Source: Treponema sp. UBA1747 (GTDB lineage: Bacteria; Spirochaetota; Spirochaetia; Treponematales; Treponemataceae). Taken from it: 64,000 bases of DNA. Positions 41,085 to 51,235 of the stretch are shown here, piece after piece. Made by a program: the position numbers and the translations under genes. Position 1 is the stretch's first letter. Each line of letters starts with the position of its first letter. Below the pieces are notes generated by a model. That model was not told the origin of the DNA. It was given only the letters and a program-made list of their open reading frames with translations, and did no database searches. Location: NCBI GenBank assembly GCA_002315375.1, contig DCHR01000039.1:1-64000 (forward strand). The letters are read 5' to 3'.

Positions 41085-43619
41085 TTACAGACTGATATGC
41101 GACCCGGAAGAAGTTTTTGTAACAGTGATTCGACTGCTTATTCTTTGCTTCAGGTTTTCAACATGAGAAATAATTCCGATTTTCTTATTTCCTTCCCCAA
41201 GTCTGCTCAATATTTCCATTGCAAGATCCTGGGTTTCAGCATCAAGTGTGCCAAAGCCTTCATCTATAAAAAGTGAATCCATCTGAAGTCCGCAGTTTCG
41301 TCCTCCAACAAAATCCGTCATGGCCAGTGCAAGACTGATTGAAGCCATAAAGGTTTCGCCACCGCTTAATGTTCCTATTTCCCGTTCAGTTCCGTTGTAG
41401 GTGTCACAAACCAGGAAATCAAGTCCCTGCTTTGCTCCGCCGGAAATTGTATTTTTCATTTTGAAGTAATAACGCCGGTCAGAAATATCCCAGAACCTTT
41501 CACTGGCCCGCTCAAGCACCTGATTAAAATAAACACCAAGAGCCCATGAATCAAATTTAAGTTTCTTCGGATTGTCACCATTAAGGTCCGCATAAAGAAG
41601 TTTCAATGGTTTTACTTCCTTCTCCAGAAGGTTTCTCTGTTTTTCAAGCTGAACAATTCTTTCAAGGTCACTTTCAGAAGCCGCTAATCTGGACTTGAAA
41701 CCATCATTCTCCTGCTTCAGCTGTGAATATTCATTATTCTTGATTCTCCATTTTTCTCCAGCCTCATTTCTTTTTATATTAATTTCAGCCGATTTTTCAG
41801 TTTTCTCTGAAGCATTAACCAGGGCTGACAATGCCGCAAAATTATCAGACCAGGTTTTAATTTCTTTTTCCAGAGAAGAAATTTTTACATCATCTATATA
41901 AAATTCCTGGATTTCCTTTTCATCAGCAAATCCGCTTTCAGCAAAAGCAGCAGCAAAATTTCTTTTATTATTTTCGAAATTTCTTTCTTCATCTGCCAGA
42001 TTATCCTTAAGAGTCTGAACAATGCCGGTTTTCGATTCTATATCAGTGTTTACCTCATATTTTTTATTTTCAAAATCGTTTACTCTTCTTTCATTTTCCT
42101 TGTATCTTTTTTCAAGTTCAGAATAATCAGGCAGCGGCAGCTTATATCCGGTTTTAGCAAAGCTTTCCCTGTTATAATCCAAAGAACTCTGACACACTTT
42201 CAGTTCTGTTTTCAAATCACCCAATTTTTCAGTAAATTGTTTGAGCGAGTTTTTAACGGTAGAAAGTTTGTCAGTAACTGAAAGAACCCTTTCAGACTTT
42301 TCTGCAGGATGAGGATGATGCACTGAACCACAAACAGGACATGGAACACCTTCTTTTAATTCCACAGAAATTGTAGAAGCTAGATTCTGTAACTCATTCT
42401 GCTTCTTCTGAATTTCAAGTTCATTTACCATTAATTCCAGGTTTGCAACCTGTACTTCATAACTTGCGATATTTTCCTTACAAGAGGATTCCTGATGTTC
42501 CAGTTCTTCAATTATGGATAATAAATCAGAAGCCAGTTTCAGATTATTTAATCTTTCCTTTTCAGAAAAAAGGTTTCCTTTAATTTCAGAAATTTCATTT
42601 TCCTGTTTTTCAAGTTCCTGTTTGATTTTTTGAGTTTTTTCGATTTCTGAAGAAATATCAGCGAGTCTTTTTTCCAGTCTTCTGATTTTTGATTCTGATT
42701 CAATACGATTATTCAAAAGAGGAAATATTTTTAAGGCCTTTCTTGCACGAATAACCCTTTCTCTTTTTTCATCAATCTGGTCTTTCTGGAGACACAGATT
42801 TTCCAGACTGATGACATTCCTTTCATGTTTCAGTGCTTCCTGAAAAGATTTTTCAAGAACTTGAATTTGTGCAGTAAGATCCTGTAAAACCTTCTCATAT
42901 GAAGCTTCTTTTTCGCTATTGATTTTAATTTTTTCCTTATATCCAGAAATCTGTTTTTCTAAATCCTCTGCTGAAACATCACTTCCGAACTGAGTCAAAG
43001 CATTTACAACTCCTGCTAGTTCGGTATTGGCAGCTTCATATTTTTGTTTTACCTGAGCCATAATGTTTGAATAAAGCTCTACAGGAAAGAGTTTTGAAAG
43101 AGTTTTTGTTCTTTCTGTTGAATTTTCTCTTAAAAACTCTGCAAACTCTCCCTGCGGAAGAACAACAACCATAGAAAACTCTTTTGCCTTAAGTCCAATC
43201 AAAGCTTCCAGTTTTTTATTTATTTCCTGAAGCTTTTCCCCAGCCCACAAGGGTTTGAATTCATTATTCTCGTCTTTCTGATAAACTTCGATTTCGCTTT
43301 GCTTATAGTTTGTTTTGCCAGTTTTTGTAACATGATCATATGGCAAAGATCTGTAAACTCTGAAAACTTCACCATTCATTGAAAAATCAAATGTAACAAA
43401 AGCTTCATCTTCATTGTCTGTAAAAGTAGATTTAAGGGATTTTTCGCCGCGACTTCCATTTGCCTGTCCATACAACGCAAAAGTCATGGCATCAAAAATA
43501 AAGGTTTTTCCGGAACCGGTCGGACCAGTAATCAGGAACATATCATCGAGCTGTTCAAAGTCAATTGTTTCATTTCTGTATGGACCAAAATTTTTAAGAA
43601 CTAATTTCAATGGTTTCAT
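41085..43619 (-). CDS. sbcC: DNA repair exonuclease subunit SbcC
   Basis: An 844-residue SMC-like ATPase that works with SbcD to cleave hairpins and protein-blocked ends. Walker A GPTGSGKT near residue 34; two long coiled coils (about 190-400 and 430-660); a zinc-hook CPVC at about 440 (in GVPCPVCGSVHHPHP); the ABC signature LSGGETFMASISLALA; and the Walker B/D-loop FIDEGFGTLD near the end. Start at the ATG 43617-43619, overlapping the sbcD stop by one base (TAATG), so the pair is coupled. Confidence 0.96.
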   Translation of the reverse strand: MKPLKLVLKNFGPYRNETIDFEQLDDMFLITGPTGSGKTFIFDAMTFALYGQANGSRGEKSLKSTFTDNEDEAFVTFDFSMNGEVFRVYRSLPYDHVTKTGKTNYKQSEIEVYQKDENNEFKPLWAGEKLQEINKKLEALIGLKAKEFSMVVVLPQGEFAEFLRENSTERTKTLSKLFPVELYSNIMAQVKQKYEAANTELAGVVNALTQFGSDVSAEDLEKQISGYKEKIKINSEKEASYEKVLQDLTAQIQVLEKSFQEALKHERNVISLENLCLQKDQIDEKRERVIRARKALKIFPLLNNRIESESKIRRLEKRLADISSEIEKTQKIKQELEKQENEISEIKGNLFSEKERLNNLKLASDLLSIIEELEHQESSCKENIASYEVQVANLELMVNELEIQKKQNELQNLASTISVELKEGVPCPVCGSVHHPHPAEKSERVLSVTDKLSTVKNSLKQFTEKLGDLKTELKVCQSSLDYNRESFAKTGYKLPLPDYSELEKRYKENERRVNDFENKKYEVNTDIESKTGIVQTLKDNLADEERNFENNKRNFAAAFAESGFADEKEIQEFYIDDVKISSLEKEIKTWSDNFAALSALVNASEKTEKSAEINIKRNEAGEKWRIKNNEYSQLKQENDGFKSRLAASESDLERIVQLEKQRNLLEKEVKPLKLLYADLNGDNPKKLKFDSWALGVYFNQVLERASERFWDISDRRYYFKMKNTISGGAKQGLDFLVCDTYNGTEREIGTLSGGETFMASISLALAMTDFVGGRNCGLQMDSLFIDEGFGTLDAETQDLAMEILSRLGEGNKKIGIISHVENLKQRISSRITVTKTSSGSHISL

Positions 43620-44815
43620 TATTCCGATGCCTCCCAATCATTTTCTTTTGCGGTCTGTAAAAATAATTTTTTTTCAATACTGTATTCTTCTGAATCGGAA
43701 TTTCCATAAACTTCTCTAAAAAAGCCTTCAAAAATCTTTTCCGGATTATTGGATTTTACAGCCTCTGACCGTTTAGACATTTCAGGATTCAGGACACTGT
43801 CTTCTTTGGATTCCTGTCTGAGACTTAACAGATTTTTGAAGGAACTTCTCAATAAGGATACTGCGCCTTCCGGCACTACAGAGTCAGTAAGGAAGATTTC
43901 AACATAGTCTTCTGCATGACTCTCAACCAAACCCTTATCTTTATTCGGACCATAGAATTTCTCAAAAGGACCTTTCAAACGACAAACCGGATGCAGAGGT
44001 TTAATTTCCAAAGGAGTAATTTTTGTTTTTTTATTCTTTTTTACTTCAATGCTCAACATTACCCGTACACCTTTGTCATCAAAGGAATAAGCTAAGGGAG
44101 AACCTGAATAAACTACTTTTTTTAATTCTCCCGCTTTTTGAAAGGAATGAAGATGTCCGGCAGCAATATGATCAAAAGAATCAAAATATGAAGCATTAAC
44201 TTCTTCAGCTGTTCCCACAAAGCTTCTTTCCGAATCGGAAACGAAGGATTTTACTGTCATAAGGTGAACACATAAAATACTGCTGGAATCTGAATAATTT
44301 TCTTTATGACAATTTACGATTTTTTCTGTGGAAAACTTGTAAAGATCATCCTGTTTTTTAATAGAATTTCCATTTTCATCAAAAAAACTGCCGGAATATA
44401 AAAATGGAAGCTGGTATACAGCACAGGAATCATTTCCATCCTCCAAAATAACAGGCTCTGTGAAATCCTTTACATCCGTAGCAATATGAATTTTCATTTT
44501 AGAAAGAATATCTTTTAAAAACGACAAACGGTCTGCACTGTCATGATTTCCGGACAGCATAAATATTTCCAGTTCAGGAAATTCATTATGCAGTTTTGCA
44601 AGAAAAGAACTGAGAAGCGTTACTGCCTCCGATGGTGGAATGGGTCTGTCGTAAATATCACCGGGAACAAGAAGTCCCTTATAAGGATTACCATCATCTT
44701 TTCCCTTTTTTAATTCCATATAAATCTGATCCAGAAAAAATTCCTGATCTTTCTGGAGGCTCATTTCATGAAAACTTTTTCCCAAATGCCAGTCGCTTGT
44801 CTGTAAAAATCTCAT
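43619..44815 (-). CDS. sbcD: DNA repair exonuclease subunit SbcD
   Basis: A 398-residue Mre11-type nuclease. The metal-binding motifs are in order: SDWHLG, the GDIYDRPIPPSEA loop, LSGNHDSADRL, and AAGHLHSFQ. The C-terminal ~100 residues form the capping/SbcC-binding region. With sbcC it makes the ATP-dependent SbcCD nuclease. It starts at the ATG 44813-44815 with AAGGAA upstream. A bidirectional terminator separates it from the sugar-binding protein gene. Confidence 0.96.
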   Translation of the reverse strand: MRFLQTSDWHLGKSFHEMSLQKDQEFFLDQIYMELKKGKDDGNPYKGLLVPGDIYDRPIPPSEAVTLLSSFLAKLHNEFPELEIFMLSGNHDSADRLSFLKDILSKMKIHIATDVKDFTEPVILEDGNDSCAVYQLPFLYSGSFFDENGNSIKKQDDLYKFSTEKIVNCHKENYSDSSSILCVHLMTVKSFVSDSERSFVGTAEEVNASYFDSFDHIAAGHLHSFQKAGELKKVVYSGSPLAYSFDDKGVRVMLSIEVKKNKKTKITPLEIKPLHPVCRLKGPFEKFYGPNKDKGLVESHAEDYVEIFLTDSVVPEGAVSLLRSSFKNLLSLRQESKEDSVLNPEMSKRSEAVKSNNPEKIFEGFFREVYGNSDSEEYSIEKKLFLQTAKENDWEASE

Positions 44816-44861
44816 ATTAATTCCTTATGCATTTATTATACTGAAAGATTTTCCATTATGT

Positions 44862-44900
44862 AAAAAAAAAGCGCTTCACATTAATGTGAAGCGCTTTTTT
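44862..44900. terminator. Bidirectional terminator
   Basis: A perfect palindrome GCGCTTCACATTAATGTGAA continuing GCGC (44871-44894), flanked by an A tract and a T tract. It ends the solute-binding protein transcript (minus) and also insulates sbcD. Confidence 0.9.
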
Positions 44901-44915
44901 CAGACTAATTAACTA

Positions 44916-46331
44916 TTAGCGGTTAGCTTCGTCAATAAGAGCCTGGAATGCGTTAGCTGTTTCTTCTACAGCTTCCTGCATTGTTTTGTATCCTGGATAT
45001 ACGTTCCAGATGATGTTTCCGAGGTTAAGACCAGAAACCAGTGTATCGAAACGTACGATACCATTGTCTTTCATGTGCTGAAGTGTTTCATCAACAGCGC
45101 GTTCATCACGGAAACGTGTGTAGTAATCTTCTTTCCATGCATCATCACCGTATCCTGGTGTTGGGTCAGACCACAGGTCGAAGATTTTTGCGATTGCTTC
45201 TGCACGGTCTTTCTTGTAACAACCTGGAATTACGTATGTGTTGTCATCATGAAGTGTCTTGTATTTTCCGTCACCGTTTGGTCCCAGTGGGAAACATACA
45301 AATCCCCAGTCATCACGCATGTCAGCAATGTTACCAACACGGTATTCCTGGTCAGCCTGGAAAGCAACTTCACCGTTGATGAATGAAGCATACATCCAGT
45401 CCCAGTTTGCACCTTCAGGAGCTGGTTTTTCATAGTTTACACACATGTTTGTTGCCCAGTTCATAGCTTCAATTGTTTTTTCGCTACCACACATTGAGTA
45501 GTATTTTCCGTTTGCATCTTTTCCTATCCATGAAGATCCGTTTGACATAACTGCAAGGTGACAGAATTCTGTTGAAAGGTTAGCCATACCGTATGTATCA
45601 GGGATACCATCGTTATCAAGGTCACGTGTTGTTGCTTTCAGCATTTTTTCAAATGCATCCCAGTTCCATGTTCCTGCAGCCTGCATATCATAGATTGTTT
45701 CTGGGTCAATATTTGCTTCTTTAAGAAGACGTTTATTGAAGAAGATACCTCCACGTGGTTCTGGAGGGATAGGACGACATCCGTAGAATGAATTTCCTTT
45801 TGTTGTCTTGTCTCTGATTGATTTAGCCCATTTGCTGTTATTCCAGTCAACATCGCTGATTGTAGCAAGGTCATAGAAAAGATTTGCTTTCATACCGGCA
45901 GAAATTGAGCGTCCGTCGATTACGAAAACGTAGTCTTCATCACCACCAGTTGTACAGAAGTTTGCAACTGTCTGTGGGTGAGAACCCCATCCACCAATAC
46001 CGAACTGATCACAGTCGTAGTTATATGTCAGCATTCCATACTGACGGAATTTTTTTCCATCTTCTTCAGCTGGAGAATGTGCTTCTTCCCCCTGAAGACC
46101 GTTAGCACTTGACCACCAGTCAGCTACGCGAACTACTCTTCCTTCAAAGTCATAAACTTTGCCTTTTGCATCTTTCTGAACTTTGTATCCTGCTTTTTTG
46201 AACTGTGCTTCGAGCTGTTTTGAAAGAGCTTTCTGTTCTTTAGAAAGTTTTGGTTTTGCTGAAACAACAGAACCAAGCATAAGTGTTGCAAGTCCCATTG
46301 CTACTATTTTTTTTGTTGTTGTAAGCATCAT
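44916..46331 (-). CDS. Extracellular sugar-binding protein (ABC transporter)
   Basis: A 471-residue family 1 solute-binding protein with a signal peptide (MMLTTTKKIVAMGLATLMLG, cleavage after SAK-like region). It has the typical bi-lobed architecture: an early VRVADWWSSANG segment, FFNKRLLKEANIDPETI near 200 and the DNDGIPDTYGMA stretch near 250. Tryptophans in the cleft are common, as expected for oligosaccharide binding. It has its own promoter and operator-like palindrome, and a terminator separates it from the permease genes. It is encoded next to two permeases, so they probably form one transporter with a shared ATPase. Confidence 0.9.
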   Translation of the reverse strand: MMLTTTKKIVAMGLATLMLGSVVSAKPKLSKEQKALSKQLEAQFKKAGYKVQKDAKGKVYDFEGRVVRVADWWSSANGLQGEEAHSPAEEDGKKFRQYGMLTYNYDCDQFGIGGWGSHPQTVANFCTTGGDEDYVFVIDGRSISAGMKANLFYDLATISDVDWNNSKWAKSIRDKTTKGNSFYGCRPIPPEPRGGIFFNKRLLKEANIDPETIYDMQAAGTWNWDAFEKMLKATTRDLDNDGIPDTYGMANLSTEFCHLAVMSNGSSWIGKDANGKYYSMCGSEKTIEAMNWATNMCVNYEKPAPEGANWDWMYASFINGEVAFQADQEYRVGNIADMRDDWGFVCFPLGPNGDGKYKTLHDDNTYVIPGCYKKDRAEAIAKIFDLWSDPTPGYGDDAWKEDYYTRFRDERAVDETLQHMKDNGIVRFDTLVSGLNLGNIIWNVYPGYKTMQEAVEETANAFQALIDEANR

Positions 46332-46364
46332 TTTCCTCCTATGAATTTACACATAACAAACTTA

Positions 46365-46404
46365 TTTGATTGTATAATTATACCATCAAATCTCTATAAA
46401 GCAA
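46365..46404 (-). promoter_or_regulatory. Promoter of the solute-binding protein gene with operator-like palindrome
   Basis: Minus strand: -35 TTGCTT (46399-46404), 16 nt, perfect -10 TATAAT (46377-46382). A 26-bp near-perfect palindrome (TTTGAT...ATCAAA, 46365-46390, one mismatched pair) is centred on the -10. This is a strong operator candidate for a sugar-responsive repressor whose gene is not in the window. Confidence 0.68.
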
Positions 46405-46471
46405 AAACTTTCGCTTTTTGAAACTATCAAATTAATAGAATTCCCCTATAAAAGTTACAAAAAATCCACAA

Positions 46472-46502
46472 AAAAAAACCGCTTTTCCAAAGAAAAGCGG
46501 TT
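46472..46502 (-). terminator. Terminator after the permease operon
   Basis: Minus-strand stem of AACCGCTTTTC with GAAAAGCGGTT followed by eight T, 46 bp past the stop of the last permease gene. It separates the operon from the solute-binding protein gene, which has its own promoter. Confidence 0.88.
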
Positions 46503-46547
46503 AGTTTATCGTTTAACAATCCCCTTTTCCGGGGAAAACTATTATTT

Positions 46548-47546
46548 TTATTCCTTCATACCAGAAGCTGTAAGGCTTTCTACGAAGAGGTTCTGTGCGA
46601 ACAGGTACAGAATAAGCAGAGGAATAAGTGTAAGAAGAACACCAGTTGAAACTACTGCATTTGTATAACCTGTTGTTACAGTTGGCATTGCGTAAACGTT
46701 TGACATGTACTGTGCAAAACGGTCACCAAGAGATGCAACCTGAATTGAAAGCATCTTGATTTTTCCAAGGAACAATTCTGTGTAGAAACTGTCTGTCCAC
46801 TGCCATACAAAAGAGAACAGGAAACAAGATGTAAGAATTGGTTTTGCTCCTGGAATCATAATCTTGAAGAAGGTAACAAAAGAGTTACATCCGTCAACAT
46901 AAGCTGCTTCTTCCAGTTCGAATGGGAATCCCTGGAAATACTGACGAATCATAAAGATGTAAAGTCCGTCTTTAAGACCCATACAGGTAAAACACATCAG
47001 AAGATAAGGCACCATAGAGTTTCGCAGGTTCAGTGTTGCACCGAAGAACTTGAAAAAGCGGAAATGAAGGAACAAAGAAGTTGAAATTGTCTGTGGTGGA
47101 ATAACAATTACCAGAATAACACAGAAGAACCAGAACTTCTTGAACGGAAAGTCAAAACGAGAGAATCCGTATCCAACAAGGGAACATACCAATACCTGAA
47201 TTACAGATACAAGAACAGAAACCCAGATTGTATTGAAGAGAGCTTCCTTATACCCCATAACTGCAGCAGCAATTTTCCAGTTCAATACAGACCAGTTCTT
47301 TGGAAGAACGATGATTGTTGTATCGTAAAGGTCCTTTTCAGCCATAAAACTGAATGAAATTTTATTCAGAATTGGCTGAAGAATCATGAAACACATACCA
47401 AACAGAAGAATGGCACGGAAAATCGAAATAATGTATTTCTTGCTTGTTTCTTTTAACAGAACACCACCAGAAGCTTCATTTCTTTCCCAGAAAGAACGCT
47501 TCTGAACTGCAGCAACCTTAGTTTTAGCTTTTTTATCTCTACTCAT
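46548..47546 (-). CDS. Carbohydrate ABC transporter permease (MalG type)
   Basis: A 332-residue inner-membrane permease with six predicted helices. It has the EAA loop motif FPFELEEAAYVDGCNSFVTF near 225-245 and the characteristic C-terminus (ending in LFVESLTASGMKE). It partners with the MalF-type permease whose gene overlaps it by 8 nt. N-terminal ~50 residues are cytoplasmic and basic. The pair belongs to the CUT1 sugar-uptake family. It is the last gene before the terminator. Confidence 0.93.
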   Translation of the reverse strand: MSRDKKAKTKVAAVQKRSFWERNEASGGVLLKETSKKYIISIFRAILLFGMCFMILQPILNKISFSFMAEKDLYDTTIIVLPKNWSVLNWKIAAAVMGYKEALFNTIWVSVLVSVIQVLVCSLVGYGFSRFDFPFKKFWFFCVILVIVIPPQTISTSLFLHFRFFKFFGATLNLRNSMVPYLLMCFTCMGLKDGLYIFMIRQYFQGFPFELEEAAYVDGCNSFVTFFKIMIPGAKPILTSCFLFSFVWQWTDSFYTELFLGKIKMLSIQVASLGDRFAQYMSNVYAMPTVTTGYTNAVVSTGVLLTLIPLLILYLFAQNLFVESLTASGMKE

Positions 47547-48468
47547 TTTTGTACACCACCTTTGAAATAATCAGAGAACTGAGGCCGATGAAAACCATAA
47601 CAACAAGGAAGTAAATCCAGGCCAAAGCAGAACTGTAACCATAGTTAAGATAAATAATCATCTGATCATTGATCTTTGACATTATCACGTTATCGGTTTT
47701 CATGAAGAAGTCAACGATTGTGTAAACCCAACAAACCAGCATCAGAGGGCTAACCATTGGAACAGTTACTTTCCAGAGGCTTTCCCAAGAAGTACAACCT
47801 TCCATAGAGGCAGCTTCATACATACTTGGTGAAATATTCTGAAGTCCCGAAAGGAAGATGATAATCTGAATACCAGATGCCATTGCTACGTCGTAGATAC
47901 CGTCAATAATTTCGAAAACTTTCTTGAAAACTTTTCCGGAAATACCGTTTACACCACCTGTATTAGATACAAGGATTTTTTCAAGAACATCAGTAATTGT
48001 ATTCGACCTTCCTGATTCTTCAATTGTATCCTTGAGGGATGACAGAAGTGAGTTGTTGTATTCAAGACCAACAAGAACACCTGAAGAAAGAATAACACAA
48101 AGGAAGAAGATAGAACGAACAGCTGCGCGTCCCTTGAATTCCTGATTCAAAATAAGTGCTACGAAGAAACTGAAAACGATTGTTGCCAGAGACTGGAAGA
48201 ACATAGTTCCGATAGTTTCTGTAAGCATACGGTTGAATTCAGGGTCAATAGTTAAAGCACGAACATAGTGTCCGAACTTATTCAATTCCATGGTAAATCC
48301 ATGTGGTGTAAGTTCAACATTACAAAGACTCATGTAAAGAGACTGAGCCAGAGGCTTTATCATGAAGAACAAAAAACCAATAATAAATGGACAAATAAAG
48401 GCATAACCGATAAGTGCACGGTGGCCCATAAGTCCGATCTTCTTTTTCTTGAAAATCTTAAGTTTCAT
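47539..48468 (-). CDS. Carbohydrate ABC transporter permease (MalF type)
   Basis: A 309-residue permease with six helices. It has the EAA motif SPSMYEAASMEGCTSWESLW (near 213-232) and an unusually long periplasmic loop around 135-180 (SLLSSLKDTIEESGRSNTIT). It is the MalF/UgpA-like partner of the adjacent MalG-type permease. Its ATG overlaps the last base of the DUF5696 gene stop, so the operon is tightly coupled. Confidence 0.92.
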   Translation of the reverse strand: MKLKIFKKKKIGLMGHRALIGYAFICPFIIGFLFFMIKPLAQSLYMSLCNVELTPHGFTMELNKFGHYVRALTIDPEFNRMLTETIGTMFFQSLATIVFSFFVALILNQEFKGRAAVRSIFFLCVILSSGVLVGLEYNNSLLSSLKDTIEESGRSNTITDVLEKILVSNTGGVNGISGKVFKKVFEIIDGIYDVAMASGIQIIIFLSGLQNISPSMYEAASMEGCTSWESLWKVTVPMVSPLMLVCWVYTIVDFFMKTDNVIMSKINDQMIIYLNYGYSSALAWIYFLVVMVFIGLSSLIISKVVYKNE

Positions 48469-51215
48469 TATTTAGCCTCCACTTTATAATCACGGGCAGG
48501 AACTTTAAGGCCGCCGGAAGTTGTAAAGTCTGTGTAGCCGAAGTTTACATAAACCTTAATTCCATTTTCGAAAGTAGTACAAGTAACAACATCAGAAAGA
48601 TATTCGTGGTTATCAATTCTAGATCCTACTACTTTTCCAAGGCTGGCATTGTATTCAGAATACATCTGAGCAAGTCTTTCTTCCCAGTTATCATAGTTAG
48701 CTGCATAGTATTCAGAATAGAAAGTATCCTGCAGGGCTTTTTCCTGTGCTTTCATAAATGTGAATGAAAGACCTGCACCAGATTCAGCAGCTTCAAGAAG
48801 AGTCTGCTTGTTTTCTGGAGAAAGGTTGATAGGAATACCAGTAAAGTTTACGTTTCCATGAAGTGCAATCTGATAGAAAGGAACCGATTTGTCGATAAGT
48901 GCATATTCATTTCCGTGCATTACCATATTGGTAATGAAATCGGCGGTTGAAAGAGAATAAGCATTACCGGCATTAACCATTACACCAAGCCCCTTTTCTT
49001 TTACACTCTCGAACTCAGCAACCTGCATATTTTTTGAAGCTGAACGGCTAACCTTGTTTCTTACGTTGTAATCAGAAGAAAGCTGATATCCATTGTCATG
49101 GAAAGAGATACCATCAATTCCTGTTTTAGCAACATCCTTAGTAAGTCTGTCAACAATTTTCTGGGTAAGAGAAGGTTTCAGAAGATAGTAAGTATCACGT
49201 GTATCAAGTTTTGCGTAGAATACAGGTGAGTATTCACTGATTTCACATACTTCAGTACTTGCAAAACGTGCAGGATCCTTGAAGCGGTTGAAACCACCAG
49301 CAAATCCTGTTCTGTTTGAATACTGAACAGTTGCGTCCAGGTAAAGTTTAGATTCTTTATCCCCTACTTCTTTTGCAAGTTTATTGAAACCTGATTTACC
49401 ACCAAGCTGACTGATATATTTTACCTTTTTCAGGAACTGCTGGCGAACACCACCATTAATAAATCCTGTCAGTTTGTAAGAAGTATTTTTAATACCCTTT
49501 TCTTCTATTCTGTTGATAATTTCAGATGTTTCTTTATATGAAGTAAGTTTGTAAGGTCTTGTTTTTGGAATACCAAGAACCTGCTGAACTTTATCTACGG
49601 CACCTACAATTTCAACTGCTACAGGAACATCTTTATCTTTTACTTCGTTCTTGTTTCCGAAAAGATAAGTTCTGTAAGCCTTAGCCATATCAACGTAAGA
49701 ATTACCGTCTACGAAAGTATAAATCTGGTTGATTGATTCACCTTTTGGAAGACCTTTTTCGTAAGCATACTGAGTGTTAATGTTTCTTGAAGAAGCTTCA
49801 TACTGTTCTCCATGAATCATTTTATATTCAGCATAAGCGTAGTTATAAGAACTCATACGGCCTGAAATATCAGCATTGATACCGGCATATTCAGCTCCCT
49901 GATTGATAATTGAAATGAAGCTTGAATCTCCGTTTGAAATACCGAAAACAGGGAAAGCAGCACGAGTTTCTGTCATAACAGCTTTACGGTCTGTAGCATA
50001 GTCCCATCCGTAAATATCTGCGAAGTAACTGTTCTGTTTAGTTTTTCCATTATTGAAATTAATAATAGATCCGCCACCTTCTGGAATCAGCAGGAATCCG
50101 TTGTCTTCAAATCCACCTGCACCGAAGTAAGGAAGAATTGAAAGACGGATAATCGGGAAGTCAGTCTTGTAAGAGATTTTATCAAAAGGAACATCAACTA
50201 TAAGATTATTTCCGTCAAGTTTATATGTAACTGAAACATTGAATCCAGGAACATTTTTAGCTTTGGCTCCTGCATACATTTCCAGGTCTTTCTGGAAATC
50301 TTCCATTGTGTATCCGGCTTTTTCGAAAATAGTCTGAGCTTTTTCTTTAAGGTAAACCTGAACGTTATCACGAATGAGGTAAATAGCTTCATCTTTCAGC
50401 ATAGGGTAATCTTTCATCAGCTGATTTACGTCATCTGATGGAAGGAATGTACCGTCTTCAAGGCGACGGTAGTTAGATTTAACCGAACGCTGTTCAGATT
50501 TAGACATCTTTTCGAGCCATACATCCATGTCTTTTTCTGTAATTGCCATTGGATAAATGTAAACAGTTTCAATTTCACCAATAGAATAATTTACAGTAAG
50601 TTCATTTCCCTTCTGTTCGATTTCATAAACTTTCTTTTCAATAGAAGAAGAATAAAAATCGTACAGTGTATCAACACCGTTTTCTGTTGAATACTTAAGC
50701 AGGAATGGAGACTGCATATTCTGGCGTTCTTTCAAAAGAGCAAGTTTATCATTCTTTGCGCCAACAGGATTTGAATACCAGACTTTTCCTGTATCTTTCT
50801 GAGTAATGGTAAATGTTGTTGTAAGAGGATCAAGTTCCATCTTCAGTTTCTGGTTTTCCAGAACATAACTTGCAGGAGCTTTATCTGCTACAAAGTCATA
50901 GCGAACAACATTTGTAAGATTTACCGAAGATACATTTGCCAGTCTGATACCGAGGTAAGTAATGAATCCCACAATCAGCAGAACAACAACGAGTTCAACG
51001 TAATTCTTTGTTGTTGGTTTGTGGAAAATCTGTTTCTTTACTTTCATTGGTTTTGGACGACCGATATAACCTTCCGGCATCTGCTTCTTGGCTTTCTTTG
51101 CCTTTGGAGCTTTAGGCTCTTTTGGGGCTTTAGGCTCTTTTGCAGGTTTTGGTTCCTTAACCTTTTTTTCTTTTATTTCTTTAACCTTTTTGGTTTTTGG
51201 TTCTTTAGTTTCCAT
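48468..51215 (-). CDS. DUF5696 protein, membrane-anchored
   Basis: A 915-residue protein with a lysine/proline-rich cytoplasmic tail (1-70, repeated KEPKAPK-type units), one transmembrane helix (73-92) and a large extracytoplasmic domain. The middle has a beta-rich part (WYSNPVGAKNDKLALLKERQ region) and a C-terminal TIM-barrel-like part (including DGISFHDNGYQLS at about 700, and a late NFTGIPINLSPENKQTLL segment). This is the DUF5696 family, which often occurs in sugar-transport clusters with YIP1 and NHL proteins. A glycoside-hydrolase-like barrel is my reading, not an established activity. Confidence 0.75.
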   Translation of the reverse strand: METKEPKTKKVKEIKEKKVKEPKPAKEPKAPKEPKAPKAKKAKKQMPEGYIGRPKPMKVKKQIFHKPTTKNYVELVVVLLIVGFITYLGIRLANVSSVNLTNVVRYDFVADKAPASYVLENQKLKMELDPLTTTFTITQKDTGKVWYSNPVGAKNDKLALLKERQNMQSPFLLKYSTENGVDTLYDFYSSSIEKKVYEIEQKGNELTVNYSIGEIETVYIYPMAITEKDMDVWLEKMSKSEQRSVKSNYRRLEDGTFLPSDDVNQLMKDYPMLKDEAIYLIRDNVQVYLKEKAQTIFEKAGYTMEDFQKDLEMYAGAKAKNVPGFNVSVTYKLDGNNLIVDVPFDKISYKTDFPIIRLSILPYFGAGGFEDNGFLLIPEGGGSIINFNNGKTKQNSYFADIYGWDYATDRKAVMTETRAAFPVFGISNGDSSFISIINQGAEYAGINADISGRMSSYNYAYAEYKMIHGEQYEASSRNINTQYAYEKGLPKGESINQIYTFVDGNSYVDMAKAYRTYLFGNKNEVKDKDVPVAVEIVGAVDKVQQVLGIPKTRPYKLTSYKETSEIINRIEEKGIKNTSYKLTGFINGGVRQQFLKKVKYISQLGGKSGFNKLAKEVGDKESKLYLDATVQYSNRTGFAGGFNRFKDPARFASTEVCEISEYSPVFYAKLDTRDTYYLLKPSLTQKIVDRLTKDVAKTGIDGISFHDNGYQLSSDYNVRNKVSRSASKNMQVAEFESVKEKGLGVMVNAGNAYSLSTADFITNMVMHGNEYALIDKSVPFYQIALHGNVNFTGIPINLSPENKQTLLEAAESGAGLSFTFMKAQEKALQDTFYSEYYAANYDNWEERLAQMYSEYNASLGKVVGSRIDNHEYLSDVVTCTTFENGIKVYVNFGYTDFTTSGGLKVPARDYKVEAK

Positions 51216-51235
51216 TAAGTTCTCCTAAAAGCTCA

